A DNA stretch of 64,000 nucleotides from Sternotherus odoratus (GCA_032164245.1 JAVMKO010000001.1:20497603-20561602); one strand, 5' to 3'; shown: positions 35,961 through 46,680, counted from the stretch's first letter. Made by a program: numbers and translations. The notes: a model not told the origin generated them from the sequence alone.

Positions 35961-37147
35961 GAATAATGCCAAGAAATTACCCTTCATCCTTATGCTTGAG
36001 TTTTCATAATATTTCTGGGTAGTAAATAATAGCGTTCACATATCTCTTTATAAGTAATCCTCTTCATATCTCCCCCAAATAGATATTTATACAGCTGCTG
36101 GTAGTGACTAATGATCTTCTGCACAAGTGGCTATGTATTTTAGAGACTAACAGGATTGTGTAATTCCTGTGCATTAAGCTGTCACTGAGGCATGTCCCTT
36201 TAGCTAAATACTGCCTAAAAACTCTGGCAGTGGTAAGGCTTATGCAATTCCATTACATAGTCAATGGAACCAAAATGGAGCACGTAGCTGTCTGCATTTT
36301 AAGCTCACCCTCTGTCAGGCAGATACAGGCTCCTTGCCCCAAGTGCTGAAATGCAGTTGTATGTCTAGTCCATGGTTCCCAAATTCACTCATCCCACAGA
36401 CAAAATATAAGGGAGGGAAAGGGTACATTAAAGGTGTACCATATTTATTGTAATAGAAGAGCTTTAATGGGATTTAACAGAGATCTGGAATAGTAGAATG
36501 GATGTTCATAGACTGGCATTAAAAGTGTAGCAGCACTAGTTTTATAAAGGCATTTATAGTCAATATAAGGAGCTGTATTTTAATCTGCTTTCTAAGCTCA
36601 AGAATTTTGTAGTGAAAATTGTTTTCCATTTTTCATTATGAAAAGTGACAGTGACACCTTCCTTTATTACTAGCATTTAACAGATGACTTCATTTTTAAC
36701 TAGATGAAATCACATTACAATAAACTCTTTTAATTATGTCATAAAATGGATAAATCATGAAAAGTTAGATTGTGAACCTTTGCATATTCAAACCAGTCCA
36801 ACTTTATAGGAATCCCTTTAAAACTGTCAATGAGAGAATATCCTATTTTCCACTTATTAGAACACCTGTATCTCTCAAAAATAAAGAGAGGAGCAGTTTG
36901 TGGGGATAAACCACTGAAGTAGTCAGATTCAATGCAACACCTTGCAATGGTCAGCCATAAGGAAAATTTGGATTCTTAGCACTCAGTTAAGCACAAAATA
37001 TTTGCAATTTTCTCTAGAGTGTGAGGGTCCAGATGCTGCTTCTCCTCTCAGTTATATATAACTAAGGTTCAATAGATAGATATGCTCTTAATTCACCTTA
37101 CTATTGCAGATCCAAACTTATCTGCAGGGGATGGACATTTGCACTAA
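35961..37147. other. Intron upstream of the Gmr1-like element
   Basis: AT-rich unique-looking sequence with no supported feature. Confidence 0.4.
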
Positions 37148-37151
37148 CTCT

Positions 37152-37544
37152 TGTGGTAAACCCAGGGCAGGCGAGGGCCAGAGAAGGTTGTGGTGAGAGG
37201 GATAACTGCAGTTTAATTGGATCCAGCTGAACAAGGCTGCCAGAAGCAGGGCCAGCTGAGGCCAGTTAAGGAGGCTGGCAGAGCCCTTTAAAAAGACTCC
37301 TCCCCAGAGAAGAGTGTGGGAGTTGAGGAGCGAGTTTGGAGGCAGGAGGAATCAGAAGAGTGAGGTTGGTGAAAGCAGAGAGGAGTGAAGGAGAGCGAGA
37401 GACAGAGTCAGAGAGGCTGCCAGCAGACAGGAAAGCAGGAAGGAGGGAGTTAGCCCTTCCTAGCCAGCTGGGAGCCAAACCCCAGCCAGAAGAGAACAGC
37501 TAAAGGGCCTGAGTCCGGGGAGTCTGAGGAGCCACCTTGTCACA
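37152..37544 (+). repeat. 5' LTR of the Gmr1-like element
   Basis: Begins TGTGGTAAACCCAGGG and ends CACCTTGTCACA. It reads identically to 42065-42457 over 393 bp. A TATA-like TTTAAAAAG lies at 37287-37295, a reasonable U3 promoter position. No AATAAA is visible in the LTR. Purine-rich AGAGAG/GGAGGA sequence fills the second half. Confidence 0.93.
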
Positions 37545-37546
37545 CG

Positions 37547-37564
37547 TGGTGTCAGAGGTGGGAT
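37547..37564 (+). promoter_or_regulatory. Primer-binding site, tRNA-Leu type
   Basis: TGGTGTCAGAGGTGGGAT starts two bases after the 5' LTR. It complements the 3' end of a vertebrate tRNA-Leu (TGGTGTCAGGAGTGGGAT from memory) except for an AG/GA difference. It primes minus-strand DNA synthesis. Confidence 0.7.
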
Positions 37565-37650
37565 GCAGTGAGTAGACTTGGTGGCCAGTCCTCTCGGGCA
37601 AGGCAAAGGCCCCCTCAAAAAAAAAAAAAAAAAAAGAAAAAAATTTTAAA

Positions 37651-38652
37651 ATGGAGGAGGTGGTGAAGGCACTGGTTCAGGCCACTGCGGCCCAACAAGA
37701 AGCAGTGCGAGTGCAGCAAGAGACTAACCAGTTGCTGATGTCCCAGGCAGCCCAGGACCGAGCTACACTGCAAGAGCTAGCAAAACAGATAAAAGTCCTG
37801 GGCACCATGGCCCGTGGGGGCCCCGACCCCCGGCCACTGAGGGCGGGCAACTACTTACAGAAAATGACAGTGGACGACGATACCGAGGCCTACCTTCTTG
37901 CATTTGAGAGGACAGCCCTGCGAGAGGCCTGGCCCCGGGAGCAGTGGGCGAGTATCCTGGCCCCCTTTCTGTGTGGGGAGGCCCAGAAGGCCTATTTTGA
38001 CTTGGCGACCGAGGCAGCGGCGGATTATCCCCAGCTAAAGGCCGAGATCCTGGCAAGGGCGGGAGTGACGCCAGCCCTGAGGGCCCAGCGGTTCCACGAA
38101 TGGAGGTACAAGGCCGACAAGGCACCGCGGTCCCAGCTGTTCGACTTGATCCACCTCGCCCGGAAGTGGCTGCGGCCCGAGACTCACGGCCCCGAGAAAG
38201 TGGTAGAAATCCTAGTCCGGGACAGGTATATGCGGGGGTTGCCACCGGACATAAGGGGGTGGGTCCGTAAGAACGATCCCTCCTCCTATGACGAGCTAGT
38301 ATCCCTCGTGGAAAGACACCTAGCCTCCCAAGAGTTGCCTCGGACTTCCAAGGAAGGAACGCGCCCGAATAGGAGGCAAGTCTCAGGGCCAAAACCCCGG
38401 ATTACCGTGACTCCAAGCCGATATATGGAAGGAGGAAAAGAGGCTGGGGATCAGCCTGAGAACCTGGAGAAGCTTGGGGACTGGGGGAACATGACTCGGG
38501 GGGAAAGGCCTAACAGCCCGAAAACCAGGGGACTAGCCCGAGCAGGTATACGTTGTTATGCATGTGGGGAAGTGGGGCATATAGCTGCCCAGTGCCCAAA
38601 CCAGGTGGAACCTATGCAATGTGACTGGGGGGGGGATAGAAAGTCCATGTGA
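37651..38652 (+). CDS. Gag with SCAN-like capsid segment and CCHC knuckle
   Basis: 333 codons from an ATG just after an A-rich leader (A-run from about 37618). Residues 1-50 are a Gln/Ala-rich predicted coiled coil. About 141-228 reads [20 protein letters not shown], then [20 protein letters not shown] and [16 protein letters not shown]. This is the SCAN domain pattern (RF..F.Y, WLRPE.H, E..V...F/Y...LP..I..WV). Residues 302-315 form one zinc knuckle, [14 protein letters not shown] (CX2CX4HX4C). Known: vertebrate SCAN domains descend from the capsid C-terminal domain of Gmr1-like Gag. Role: particle assembly and RNA binding. The stop at 38650-38652 lies 68 nt inside the region open in the pol frame. 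No internal stop is seen. Confidence 0.92.
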   Translation: MEEVVKALVQATAAQQEAVRVQQETNQLLMSQAAQDRATLQELAKQIKVLGTMARGGPDPRPLRAGNYLQKMTVDDDTEAYLLAFERTALREAWPREQWASILAPFLCGEAQKAYFDLATEAAADYPQLKAEILARAGVTPALRAQRFHEWRYKADKAPRSQLFDLIHLARKWLRPETHGPEKVVEILVRDRYMRGLPPDIRGWVRKNDPSSYDELVSLVERHLASQELPRTSKEGTRPNRRQVSGPKPRITVTPSRYMEGGKEAGDQPENLEKLGDWGNMTRGERPNSPKTRGLARAGIRCYACGEVGHIAAQCPNQVEPMQCDWGGDRKSM

Positions 38653-41600
38653 CCTGATAAATCAAGTGGGGGTCGCAATGGCCCCCCATAGATACACCCG
38701 GCCCGTTAAGATGAACGGCATTAGCACCACCGCGTTAGTCGACTCAGGGAGTGCGGTCACGCTGGTCTCGGGGAAGCTGGTCGGGCGGGACCAACTCGCC
38801 CGGGCCAAGCGCTCAGGAGTATCCTGTGTGCATGGGGATGTTAACTATTACCCCACCATCCCCGTGAGTATAGACATCCTGGGAAACCCCACGAAGGTTA
38901 TGGTGGGAGTAGTCCCGAAGCTCCCTTATCCAGTCCTCATTGGGCGAGACTTCCCAGGGTTCGATAGCCTGCTCCCCGGAAGGGAAGCGGAAGGAGTTAG
39001 CGCCGAGATCCAGGAGATAGCGCCGAGGGATCGTGGGCCCCCGGCCTTCCGGGAATTTGACCCAGAGCTATTTTCCATGCCTGGGGGACCCAAGAAGTCT
39101 CGGAGGGAGAGAAGGGCAGCTAAAGAGTTGGGGACGAAGATTTTGACCCAGTACCGGAGGGTTGTGCTGGTAGGGGAACAAGTAAGCCCCAGAGGGACGA
39201 GGGCTCGGCGAGCTCTGGGGGAACCCGACGCCGGACCTAGTGCCCCCCAGACTGCCCCTGAGGAGGAGCCGGGGGTAGATTCCCTGGAGTTGGGGCCAAT
39301 TGGCCCGTCAATGGAAAATTTTGGGCAGGATCAAGCCAATGATCCAGCCTACCACAATATCCGAAAGGAAGTAGTTGAGGTAAATGGAGTCCCGGTGGAA
39401 GGAAAAGTTAAGGGACGAGGGCCGTACTATGTGATAAAGGGGGACTTGTTATACAGGGTAGACCAGAGGCCGGACCAAGCCGTAGAGCAACTCTTGGTGC
39501 CCCAGAAGCACCAGAGAGGTGTGATGGACCTAGCCCACAGCCATCTCTTCGGGGGCCACCTAGGGGTAGATAAAACCCTCGACCGGATCCTGAAAAGATT
39601 TTTTTGGCCCGGAGTTTATGCGGCTGTCCGGCGGTATTGTGCCTCCTGCCCGGACTGCCAATTGCATGCCCCCCGGCCACACTTACGGGCCCCTCTGGTA
39701 CCCCTACCCATCATTGAAGTCCCGTTCGAGAGGATCGCTATGGACCTGGTAGGCCCCCTCGAGAAGTCTGCCCGGGGCCATCAGCACATACTGGTTGTGC
39801 TAGACTACGCCACCCGATACCCGGAAGCCGTGCCCCTACGGAACACGATGTCAAAGACCATAGCCCGGGAGTTGGTGCAGATCTTTTCCCGAGTAGGGAT
39901 ACCCAAAGAGATCCTGACCGATCAAGGGACCCCCTTTGTGTCTAAACTGATGAAGGACTTATGCGACCTGCTCCAAGTGCGGGCCCTAAGGACATCGGTT
40001 TACCATCCCCAGACTGACGGCCTGGTTGAACGCTTCAATAGGACATTGAAGAGCATGATCCGGAAGGTAGTGAGCAGGGACGGGAAGGATTGGGACACCC
40101 TGCTCCCCTACCTACTGTTTGCGGTGAGGGAGGTACCGCAGGCCTCAACGGGATTCTCCCCATTCGAGTTGTTATATGGACGCCACCCTCGGGGGTTACT
40201 CGATATAGCCAAAGAGGGTTGGGAAGAACAGCCGAATCCGGGGAGAAATGTCATTGATCACGTATTACGGATGAGAGAGAGGATCGCTCAGGTCACCCCC
40301 ATTGTGCGAGAGCACATGCAGAAGGCCCAAGAGGCCCAGCGAAGGTACTACGATCGCCAGGCGTTGAGCCAGAAGTTCCAGGTGGGGGACCGGGTGATGG
40401 TGCTCGTACCCACGGCTGAAAGTAAACTGTTAGCCCAGTGGCAAGGGCCTTATGAGGTGATTGAAGCCGTGGGGGACGTAGACTATAAAGTCCGACAGCC
40501 TGGACGCCGGAAACCAGAGCAGATCTATCACGTGAACCTACTGAAGCCATGGCAGGATAGAGAGGCTCAAGTGGTCGCGCTAGGAGCAACCCCCCGGGAA
40601 GGGAACCAGCCTAGCCAGATAGGGATATCCCCCGAGCTGACCCCAAACCAAAGAGAGGAAGTGATCAGCATGATCAGACGCCACCCGGACGTATTCTCGG
40701 AAGCACCCGGCCGAACCAGGGAGGTGCACCACCACATCCACACGGAGCCCGGGGTAAAGGTACATGTCAAGCCCTACCGGATCCCAGAGGCAAGAAGGGA
40801 AGTGATTGGTGTAGAAGTCCGAAAAATGCTTAAATTAGGGGTCATAGAAGAGTCCCATAGCCAGTGGTCCAGCCCCGTGGTCTTGGTACCCAAGCCAGAT
40901 GGCAGTGTGCGATTCTGCAACGACTTCCGGAGGCTAAATGACGTTTCCCAGTTCGATGCATATCCGTTACCCCGAATAGACGAGCTGATTGACCGGCTCG
41001 GAACAGCGCGGTTCCTGTCCACCCTTGACCTGACCAAAGGTTACTGGCAAATCCCCCTGGCCCCGGCGGACAAGGAGAAAACGGCCTTTGCCACCCCAGA
41101 GGGTTTGTTCCAGTATACGGTCCTCCCCTTTGGGTTGCACGGAGCCCCCGCCACCTTCCAGCGGCTCATGGACAAACTGCTGCGGCCGCATCGTAAGTAC
41201 GCAGCCGCGTACTTGGACGACGTGATTATCCATAGCCCCGACTGGGAGACACACTTGGGGAAGGTAGAGGCAGTGCTAGACACCCTGAGGAAGGCTGGCC
41301 TGACTGCAAATCCCGCCAAGTGCTCGATTGGGCTAGCAGAAGCCAAATACCTCGGATATATAGTGGGGAGAGGCCTGGTAAAACCCCAGCTTAACAAGTT
41401 AGAGGCGATCCAGAAGTGGCCACGACCAGTCCGGAAGAAGCAGGTCCGAGCGTTCCTGGGGTTGGTTGGGTACTATCGACGGTTCATTCCCCATTTCGCC
41501 GCCAGGGCATGCCCATTAACGGACCTGACGAGAGCCCGTGGCCCGGACATCGTGAAATGGTCGACTCCAGCAGAGGAGGCGTTTAGGGATCTGCGGACAG

Positions 41601-42109
41601 CCCTCTGCACCGACCCCGTGCTAATAGCCCCGGATTGGGAAAAGGAGTTTTTTTTGCAGACTGACGCCTCTGAGGTGGGGCTAGGAGCGGTGCTCTCCCA
41701 GATGGTGGATGGAGAAGACCACCCAGTCCTCTTCCTCAGTCGGAAGCTACTGCCCAGGGAACGGAAATATGCCGTAGTAGAGAAGGAGTGCCTGGCGGTA
41801 AAGTGGGCCGTAGAAAGCCTCCGCTACTATCTGCTCGGGAGACGGTTTACCCTGGTCACTGACCATGCCCCGCTGAAGTGGATGCAGCAAAACAAGGACA
41901 AAAATGCAAGAGTCACCAGATGGTTCCTCTCGCTGCAACCCTTTCATTTCCGTGTGCAACATAGGTCCGGCCGCCTGCACGGAAATGCGGATGGCCTGTC
42001 GAGGGTCCACTGTTCAGCGACCCAAGTAGCCCAACCCCATGGTGTTGAGCAGGGGGGGGGGATGTGTGGTAAACCCAGGGCAGGCGAGGGCCAGAGAAGG
42101 TTGTGGTGA
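38585..42109 (+). CDS. Pol: protease, integrase, reverse transcriptase, RNase H
   Basis: The frame is open from 38585 to a stop at 42107-42109, inside the 3' LTR. Numbered from 38621: protease D41 in TALVDSGSA; integrase HHCC zinc region about 306-345; integrase triad D375 (AMDLVGP), D434 (LTDQGTPF) and E470 (VERFNRT), with exactly 35 residues between the last two; a GPY-like tail ([11 protein letters not shown] and HVNLLKPW) near 605-650; reverse transcriptase with [13 protein letters not shown] and YLDD (D866, D867); RNase H D1015 ([15 protein letters not shown]) and TDHAPLKW. Every catalytic residue I checked is present. There is no in-frame ATG at the 5' end, and pol is offset +1 (equivalently -2) from gag, so expression needs frameshifting or another mechanism. 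The overlap with gag contains a run of nine G. Confidence 0.93.
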   Translation: MPSAQTRWNLCNVTGGGIESPCDLINQVGVAMAPHRYTRPVKMNGISTTALVDSGSAVTLVSGKLVGRDQLARAKRSGVSCVHGDVNYYPTIPVSIDILGNPTKVMVGVVPKLPYPVLIGRDFPGFDSLLPGREAEGVSAEIQEIAPRDRGPPAFREFDPELFSMPGGPKKSRRERRAAKELGTKILTQYRRVVLVGEQVSPRGTRARRALGEPDAGPSAPQTAPEEEPGVDSLELGPIGPSMENFGQDQANDPAYHNIRKEVVEVNGVPVEGKVKGRGPYYVIKGDLLYRVDQRPDQAVEQLLVPQKHQRGVMDLAHSHLFGGHLGVDKTLDRILKRFFWPGVYAAVRRYCASCPDCQLHAPRPHLRAPLVPLPIIEVPFERIAMDLVGPLEKSARGHQHILVVLDYATRYPEAVPLRNTMSKTIARELVQIFSRVGIPKEILTDQGTPFVSKLMKDLCDLLQVRALRTSVYHPQTDGLVERFNRTLKSMIRKVVSRDGKDWDTLLPYLLFAVREVPQASTGFSPFELLYGRHPRGLLDIAKEGWEEQPNPGRNVIDHVLRMRERIAQVTPIVREHMQKAQEAQRRYYDRQALSQKFQVGDRVMVLVPTAESKLLAQWQGPYEVIEAVGDVDYKVRQPGRRKPEQIYHVNLLKPWQDREAQVVALGATPREGNQPSQIGISPELTPNQREEVISMIRRHPDVFSEAPGRTREVHHHIHTEPGVKVHVKPYRIPEARREVIGVEVRKMLKLGVIEESHSQWSSPVVLVPKPDGSVRFCNDFRRLNDVSQFDAYPLPRIDELIDRLGTARFLSTLDLTKGYWQIPLAPADKEKTAFATPEGLFQYTVLPFGLHGAPATFQRLMDKLLRPHRKYAAAYLDDVIIHSPDWETHLGKVEAVLDTLRKAGLTANPAKCSIGLAEAKYLGYIVGRGLVKPQLNKLEAIQKWPRPVRKKQVRAFLGLVGYYRRFIPHFAARACPLTDLTRARGPDIVKWSTPAEEAFRDLRTALCTDPVLIAPDWEKEFFLQTDASEVGLGAVLSQMVDGEDHPVLFLSRKLLPRERKYAVVEKECLAVKWAVESLRYYLLGRRFTLVTDHAPLKWMQQNKDKNARVTRWFLSLQPFHFRVQHRSGRLHGNADGLSRVHCSATQVAQPHGVEQGGGMCGKPRAGEGQRRLW
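38627..38635 (+). promoter_or_regulatory. G9 run in the gag-pol overlap
   Basis: Nine consecutive G lie 15 bases before the gag stop and within the gag-pol overlap. It is a plausible ribosomal slippage site, though the required shift (+1 or -2) is not the common -1. A one-base length difference here would change the frame relation, so sequencing or assembly error is a live alternative. Confidence 0.45.
42050..42064 (+). promoter_or_regulatory. Polypurine tract
   Basis: CAGGGGGGGGGGATG directly abuts the 3' LTR. Purine tracts here prime plus-strand synthesis. The G10 run is at 42052-42061. Confidence 0.8.
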
Positions 42110-42457
42110 GAGGGATAACTGCAGTTTAATTGGATCCAGCTGAACAAGGCTGCCAGAAGCAGGGCCAGCTGAGGCCAGTTAAGGAGGCTGGCAGAGCCCT
42201 TTAAAAAGACTCCTCCCCAGAGAAGAGTGTGGGAGTTGAGGAGCGAGTTTGGAGGCAGGAGGAATCAGAAGAGTGAGGTTGGTGAAAGCAGAGAGGAGTG
42301 AAGGAGAGCGAGAGACAGAGTCAGAGAGGCTGCCAGCAGACAGGAAAGCAGGAAGGAGGGAGTTAGCCCTTCCTAGCCAGCTGGGAGCCAAACCCCAGCC
42401 AGAAGAGAACAGCTAAAGGGCCTGAGTCCGGGGAGTCTGAGGAGCCACCTTGTCACA
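42065..42457 (+). repeat. 3' LTR of the Gmr1-like element
   Basis: A copy of 37152-37544 with no difference that I can see. The final pol codons and stop lie in its first 45 bases. It is followed by the CTCT target duplication and then AGTAAGTGAAAC intron sequence. Confidence 0.93.
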
Positions 42458-42461
42458 CTCT

Positions 42462-43276
42462 AGTAAGTGAAACTTTCTACTGTGACTAGGTCAACTTCTG
42501 TGCAACCTTCTAACAGTGCCTGTGGTTTAAAGACTAATGCTAGCCTTCTTCCTTCCACAGCCCCGCACAGAATTATAATGCTGTGCTGCCCATTTCAGTT
42601 CTCTAATCGCAAAAAGAGCCTTTCTCCCTTTATGGTTGATTAACTACAACGTGGAGCTCAATTTTCAAACTTAATAGGACAGCGAAACTAACCAGATGGG
42701 TACTTATTGTAAATTGTGCATTCTGCATCGACCGTGCAACATTTCTTTATCTTTTCTATCTGACACACTGTTTCTGCTTATGTAAGAAAATAACATGTGC
42801 TCTCAGCAATTCTGTTTGTCTTTAATTTTTAAAAGTAGCTAAATCTTACATTTGAATGCTCTTTTCAATGAATATGTCCACTGATACTTGTTTTAAAACA
42901 CAGTTTCAGGATCTAGATGAATGATTTGGATGTCTTTTTAAGGAAAAATAAAACAGCAATTGAGGCCACATTAGTTAAATCAGCCTTTGCCAACTCCACT
43001 TCCCAGCTGACTTCCATACTAACATCATCAGCACAGGGGTAGTGCTGTAACCCCCATGCACCAGGTTGCATTGTCCAAAGCAGAGAACCAGGCCCAACCC
43101 AGTGGGACAAAACCACTGCTGTAGGACAAAAGCCACTGCTGCTTCCTCACCAGGCTAGGGCGGACTTGCTGTCCATTCCCTTCACACTGGGCTTTATTGA
43201 AGTCATGGACACGAAGGAAAGCCACAGAGAAACAGAGAAACCATAATATCTGTGGGGGTTTTTTACCACTGTGGCC
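42462..43276. other. Intron after the Gmr1-like element
   Basis: AT-rich then mixed sequence. 42990-43200, with ACAAAACCACTGCTGTAGGA and AAAAGCCACTGCTGCTTCC, may be an uncharacterised repeat. No coding evidence. Confidence 0.35.
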
Positions 43277-43670
43277 CATAGACTATAAGGCCAGAAGAGT
43301 CCATCATGATCTCTAGTCTGACCTCCTACATGTTGCAGGCCACAGAACCTCACCCACCTTCTTCTGTAATAGACCCTGAAGCTCTGGCTGAATTACTGAA
43401 ATCCTCAAACCAAGATTTAAAAACTTCAAGGTACAGAGAATCCACCATTTACTCTAGCTTTTCCCAGCAAGTGATCCATGCCCCAGGCTGCAGAGGAAAG
43501 CAAAAAAACCCTCCAAGGTTTCTACCAATCTGACCTGGGGGGAAATTCCTTCCCTGTGCCAAAAATGGTGATCAGTTGAACTCTGAGTGTGTTGGCAAGA
43601 CACACCAGCCAGATATCTGGGAAAGAATTCTCTGTAGTAACTCAGAGCCATCCCCATCTAATGCCAAACT
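43277..43670 (-). mobile_element. CR1 LINE 3' region, minus strand
   Basis: Reads TATAAGGCCAGAAGAGTCCA, then GATCTCTAGTCTGACCTCCT, GACCTGGGGGGAAATTCCTT and GGGAAAGAATTCTCTGTAGT. This is the inverse of a CR1 3' untranslated region, colinear with 14105-14650. Better preserved than that copy. Confidence 0.6.
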
Positions 43671-44335
43671 GTCATGGTGGGCACCTGGCCCTTTGAAATG
43701 TCCTGCTGGAGGCCCCATGGTTCTACCATACCTGACCTCAGCAAAGGAGCAGCAAAGGTGGGTCCCCTAGTCCTGCCTAGAAAAGTTGCATAAAGCAGCC
43801 AGTCCGAACCCAGTAAGCTCATATAAAAGGAGCTGCAGGGCCTTAGCAAGTCAGTTCCTGCTAGGACCAAAAGGGCAAGAAAGGGTGCTCAGTTCTGGCG
43901 TAAGGGATTGAGGAGCTGCATTTACTGGACCTGTGGGAGAGAGAATCTGAGAACTTCAACCCTGAGCTAAGGGTGAAGAGAATGGAGCTATGTGGGTAAA
44001 GTCCCATGGAAGAGCCACAGCGAAATGGAGGCAGTGGTACATGGCTGCTTTTTATAGAGCCCTGAGTTGGGACCCAGAGTAATGGGCAGCCCTGCTATCA
44101 AAGTGGCCTAAGTCACAAGTCTCCTTTAGAAGTACAAGGAAAGGGCTGGATTTAAAGGGCCCGGAGATGGGGCTGATCACCTGCTGAGTGCAGACAGTTT
44201 GACCAGGGAGAGACTCCAAGGAGCCTAGGAGGGACTGAAGAGCAAAGGCACCTGAGAAAGGAGGGGCTGAATCCAGCTGGAGTCTGGGATTTGAAGACTT
44301 TTGTGTTTGTTTTCATTTTTTTTAAATTACACCAT
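43671..44335 (+). repeat. LTR-like repeat
   Basis: Starts TGTCATGGTGGGCACCTG and has a TATA-like CATATAAAAGGAGC at 43820-43833 followed by purine-rich sequence, much like the LTR at 37152 in style but not in sequence. There is no partner LTR or primer site, so it may be a solo LTR. The 3' end is uncertain. Confidence 0.4.
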
Positions 44336-44445
44336 CTAAAGGTTAGGGCCTTGATCCTGAGAATTGCTTAGTATGGGATCATGCAGGTGACTTCAATGGA
44401 AGTTACATGTACTCAGCACCTTTTACAATTCCTGATACTAAGGGC

Positions 44446-44728
44446 TTGTCCTCACTGGGGTGGGGGATCGATGGCAGATACGTAACTTCAGCTATGTGAA
44501 TCACGTAGCTGAAGTTTGCGTATCTGCTGCCGACTTACCTGCCGTCCCCACGGCGGCGGCAGTCGGCAGCGCGCTCCCCCGTCGACTCCAGCTTGCACCT
44601 CCTGGCAAGCTGGAGTTCCGGAGTCGACGGGGGAGCCCAGGGTGATCAATTTATCGCGTCTTAATAAGACACGATAAATCGATCGCCAGAAGATCGATCC
44701 TGCGCTGTGCGAGTGAAGACCAGCCCTT
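44446..44728. mobile_element. Multi-hairpin MITE
   Basis: Ends AGGGCTTGTCCTCACTGG and (inverse) AGGGCTGGTCTTCACTCG, each bordered by TA. The interior has two strong stems: ACTTCAGCTATGTGA against TCACGTAGCTGAAGT near 44487-44515, and GCTCCCCCGTCGACTCCAGC against the inverse segment at 44608-44636. CGATAAATCGATC words lie at the right. The family resembles short inverted-repeat elements abundant in turtles. Confidence 0.6.
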
Positions 44729-44865
44729 AGAGAGCTGAGGGTCAGATCTTCCAAGTGTTTAGCATCCATAGTTAGGACCTGATTTTCCCTGCAGCTTTCT
44801 ATGAGAGCTCTTTGGAAAAGCTGGTCCTGTATGCATAAATATTTACCTCTCTGGAGCAACAGTAA

Positions 44866-45215
44866 TTTACAACAACAAAAAAACAGGAGTACTTGTGACA
44901 CTAACACAAGTTACTAACAAATTTATTTAAGCATAGACTAACTAACAAGACTAACAAATTTATTTAAGCATAAGCCCACTTCATCAGATGCATAGGATGG
45001 AACATATAGTAGGAAGATATATCTATCTATATCTATCTATGTATATACTATATATATATATATATATAGATAGATAGATAGATAGATAGAGATATATAGG
45101 TATACAGAGAAAATGAAAATGAAAAGGTGGAAGTTGCCATACCAACTCTAAGAGGCTAATTTATTGATGAGCCATTATAAGCAGGAGAATATATATATAT
45201 ATATATCCAATAGCC
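44866..45215 (-). repeat. Turtle-type high-copy repeat with microsatellite
   Basis: AACAGGAGTACTTGTGACAC, then AACAAATTTATTTAAGCATA and CACTTCATCAGATGCATAGG, a signature I recognise as very abundant in turtles, here in inverse sense. AGACTAACAAATTTATTTAAGC-type sequence is present in two tandem copies (44912-44978). A compound (ATCT)n-(TA)n-(GATA)n microsatellite spans 45017-45103, and (AT)n recurs near 45189-45206. Confidence 0.55.
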
Positions 45216-45855
45216 CAATCCTGCATGAGGCTGAGTGCCCTCAAACCTTCTGCCTTCCTCAGGAGAAGCATGACACAGGAGATGATCCCCACCCTGCTGG
45301 ATTTGTTCCCTTGTCAGTAAAAAATGTATCCTCCTGATAACGCGCTCTGCAACATAATGTATAAGATAAAGTTATGTATGAGATACAGGATATCAAAGGA
45401 ACAGTATCAAAGAACACATGCTAATAGACCATGGGAAATGTTACATATTGAGAGAAAGTTGTAGCATTACAATGAGATTTTTTTTCACATTTCAGTGCTC
45501 TCGCACTACATGAATTAGTTTCTGCACTTTCCCCCATTTTCTTTTATAAAATACAACAGAAATAGAGTACAGTGTTAAAATTTCATCTTCAGTATAATTT
45601 TGTTTGCTGCTGTGGGAATCCAGCACATAATGGATTTGTTACTTTGTTAAGCAATTTGCCTCTACAGTCACTGTTGGGGTTAATATTTCTATTTCATTAT
45701 AAACAACTAATTTTGATTTCAGCTTATCCAGGACCACTATGCACAAACACCATCCTGTTTCTATCTTAGAATCATGCATAGAAATCACATGTAGTGAAAA
45801 CTGTGCTGCTGGAGTATTTTTCAGTGATACTGCAGAATAGCATTTAGCCACATCG
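45216..45855. other. Intron, no recognisable gene
   Basis: AT-rich sequence with no supported feature. Confidence 0.4.
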
Positions 45856-46009
45856 ATTGAAACTAGGGCTATCAAGGGATTTAAAAAATGAATTGCAGTT
45901 AATTGAGTGATTAAAAAAATTAATCATGATTAATCCAATGATTAATTGTACTGTTAATAATAGAATACCATTTATTTAAATATTTTAATGTTTTCTAGAT
46001 TTTCAAATA

Positions 46010-46183
46010 CACCGGACCCTCACTAGAGTTCAGGGTTTGGGATCCATGTGTGGTTCTGCATTAACGTAGGGACTGGCTTACCATGGATCCCAATTAAAGT
46101 AATTAAATTTGGGATCCATGGCCGCAACCACGCTATACACAAATTCGTGCTATAGTGACATGCGTTCTAATGGGGGTCCGATG
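46010..46183. mobile_element. TA-flanked MITE nested in the foldback hAT
   Basis: Ends CACCGGACCCTCACTAGAG and (inverse) CATCGGACCCCCATTAGAAC, bordered by TA on both sides (46008-46009 and 46184-46185). The homologous arm at 21490 reads straight through this point (AAATATATTGATTTC), confirming a later insertion. Tc1/mariner-like by the TA target. Confidence 0.75.
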
Positions 46184-46470
46184 TATGTTGATTTCAATTA
46201 AAACACAGAATAAAAAGTGTACAGTGCTCACTTTATATTTATTTTATTACAATTAGTTGTATTGTTAAAAAAACAAAAGAAATAGTATTTTGCAATTTAG
46301 CTAATACATGTACTGTAGTGCAGTCTCTTTATCATGAAAGATGAACTAACAAATGTAGAATTATGTACAAAAAACGGCATTCAAAAATAAAACTGTATAA
46401 AATTTTAGACCCTGCATGTCCACTCAGTCCTACTTCTTATTCAGCCAATCACTCAGAAAAACAAGTTTGT

Positions 46471-46680
46471 TTACATTTGAGATAATGCTGCCCGCTTCTT
46501 GTTTACAATGTCACTTGAAAGTGAAAACAGGCGTTCGCATGGTACTGTTGTAGCTGGCATCGCAAGATATTTTAGTGCTAGATGCGCTAAATATTCATAT
46601 GTCCCTTCATGCTTCAACCACCATTCCAGGAGACGTGTCCGTACTGATAATGAATTCTGTTCAATAAACATCCAAAGCAA
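46471..46680 (-). pseudogene. hAT transposase C-terminal fragment (left arm)
   Basis: Reads LEWWLKHEGTYEYLAHLALK, then YLAMPATTVPCERLFSLSSD and IVNKKRAALSQM. The VPCERLFS word is the best-preserved hATC signature in the window. Catalytic parts of the protein are absent. Confidence 0.75.

Larger units (their letters stand above)
37152..42457 (+). mobile_element. Complete Gmr1-like Ty3/Gypsy LTR retrotransposon
   Basis: A 5.3-kb unit: 393-bp LTRs (TGTGG...TCACA), tRNA-Leu-type primer site, gag ORF, pol ORF and polypurine tract, flanked by CTCT on both sides (37148-37151 and 42458-42461). The pol order is protease, integrase, reverse transcriptase, RNase H. Known: integrase ahead of reverse transcriptase within a Gypsy-type pol defines the Gmr1 group of deuterostome elements. 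By eye the two LTRs show no difference, and neither ORF has an internal stop. The unit lies in sense orientation in the MAGI2 intron between the two halves of the WW domain. Its GC content is far above that of the intron. Inference: a very recent insertion, possibly polymorphic between individuals. Confidence 0.93.

Noticed and set aside
37763..38392. A 209-codon open frame on the minus strand opposite gag
   Set aside because: It is a GC-driven shadow of gag. It has Pro/Arg/Ser-rich composition and no motif, whereas the + strand frame has clear capsid and zinc-knuckle signatures.
45010..45110. CRISPR-like array
   Set aside because: The repeats are simple 2- and 4-base microsatellites with no spacers, in a vertebrate intron.
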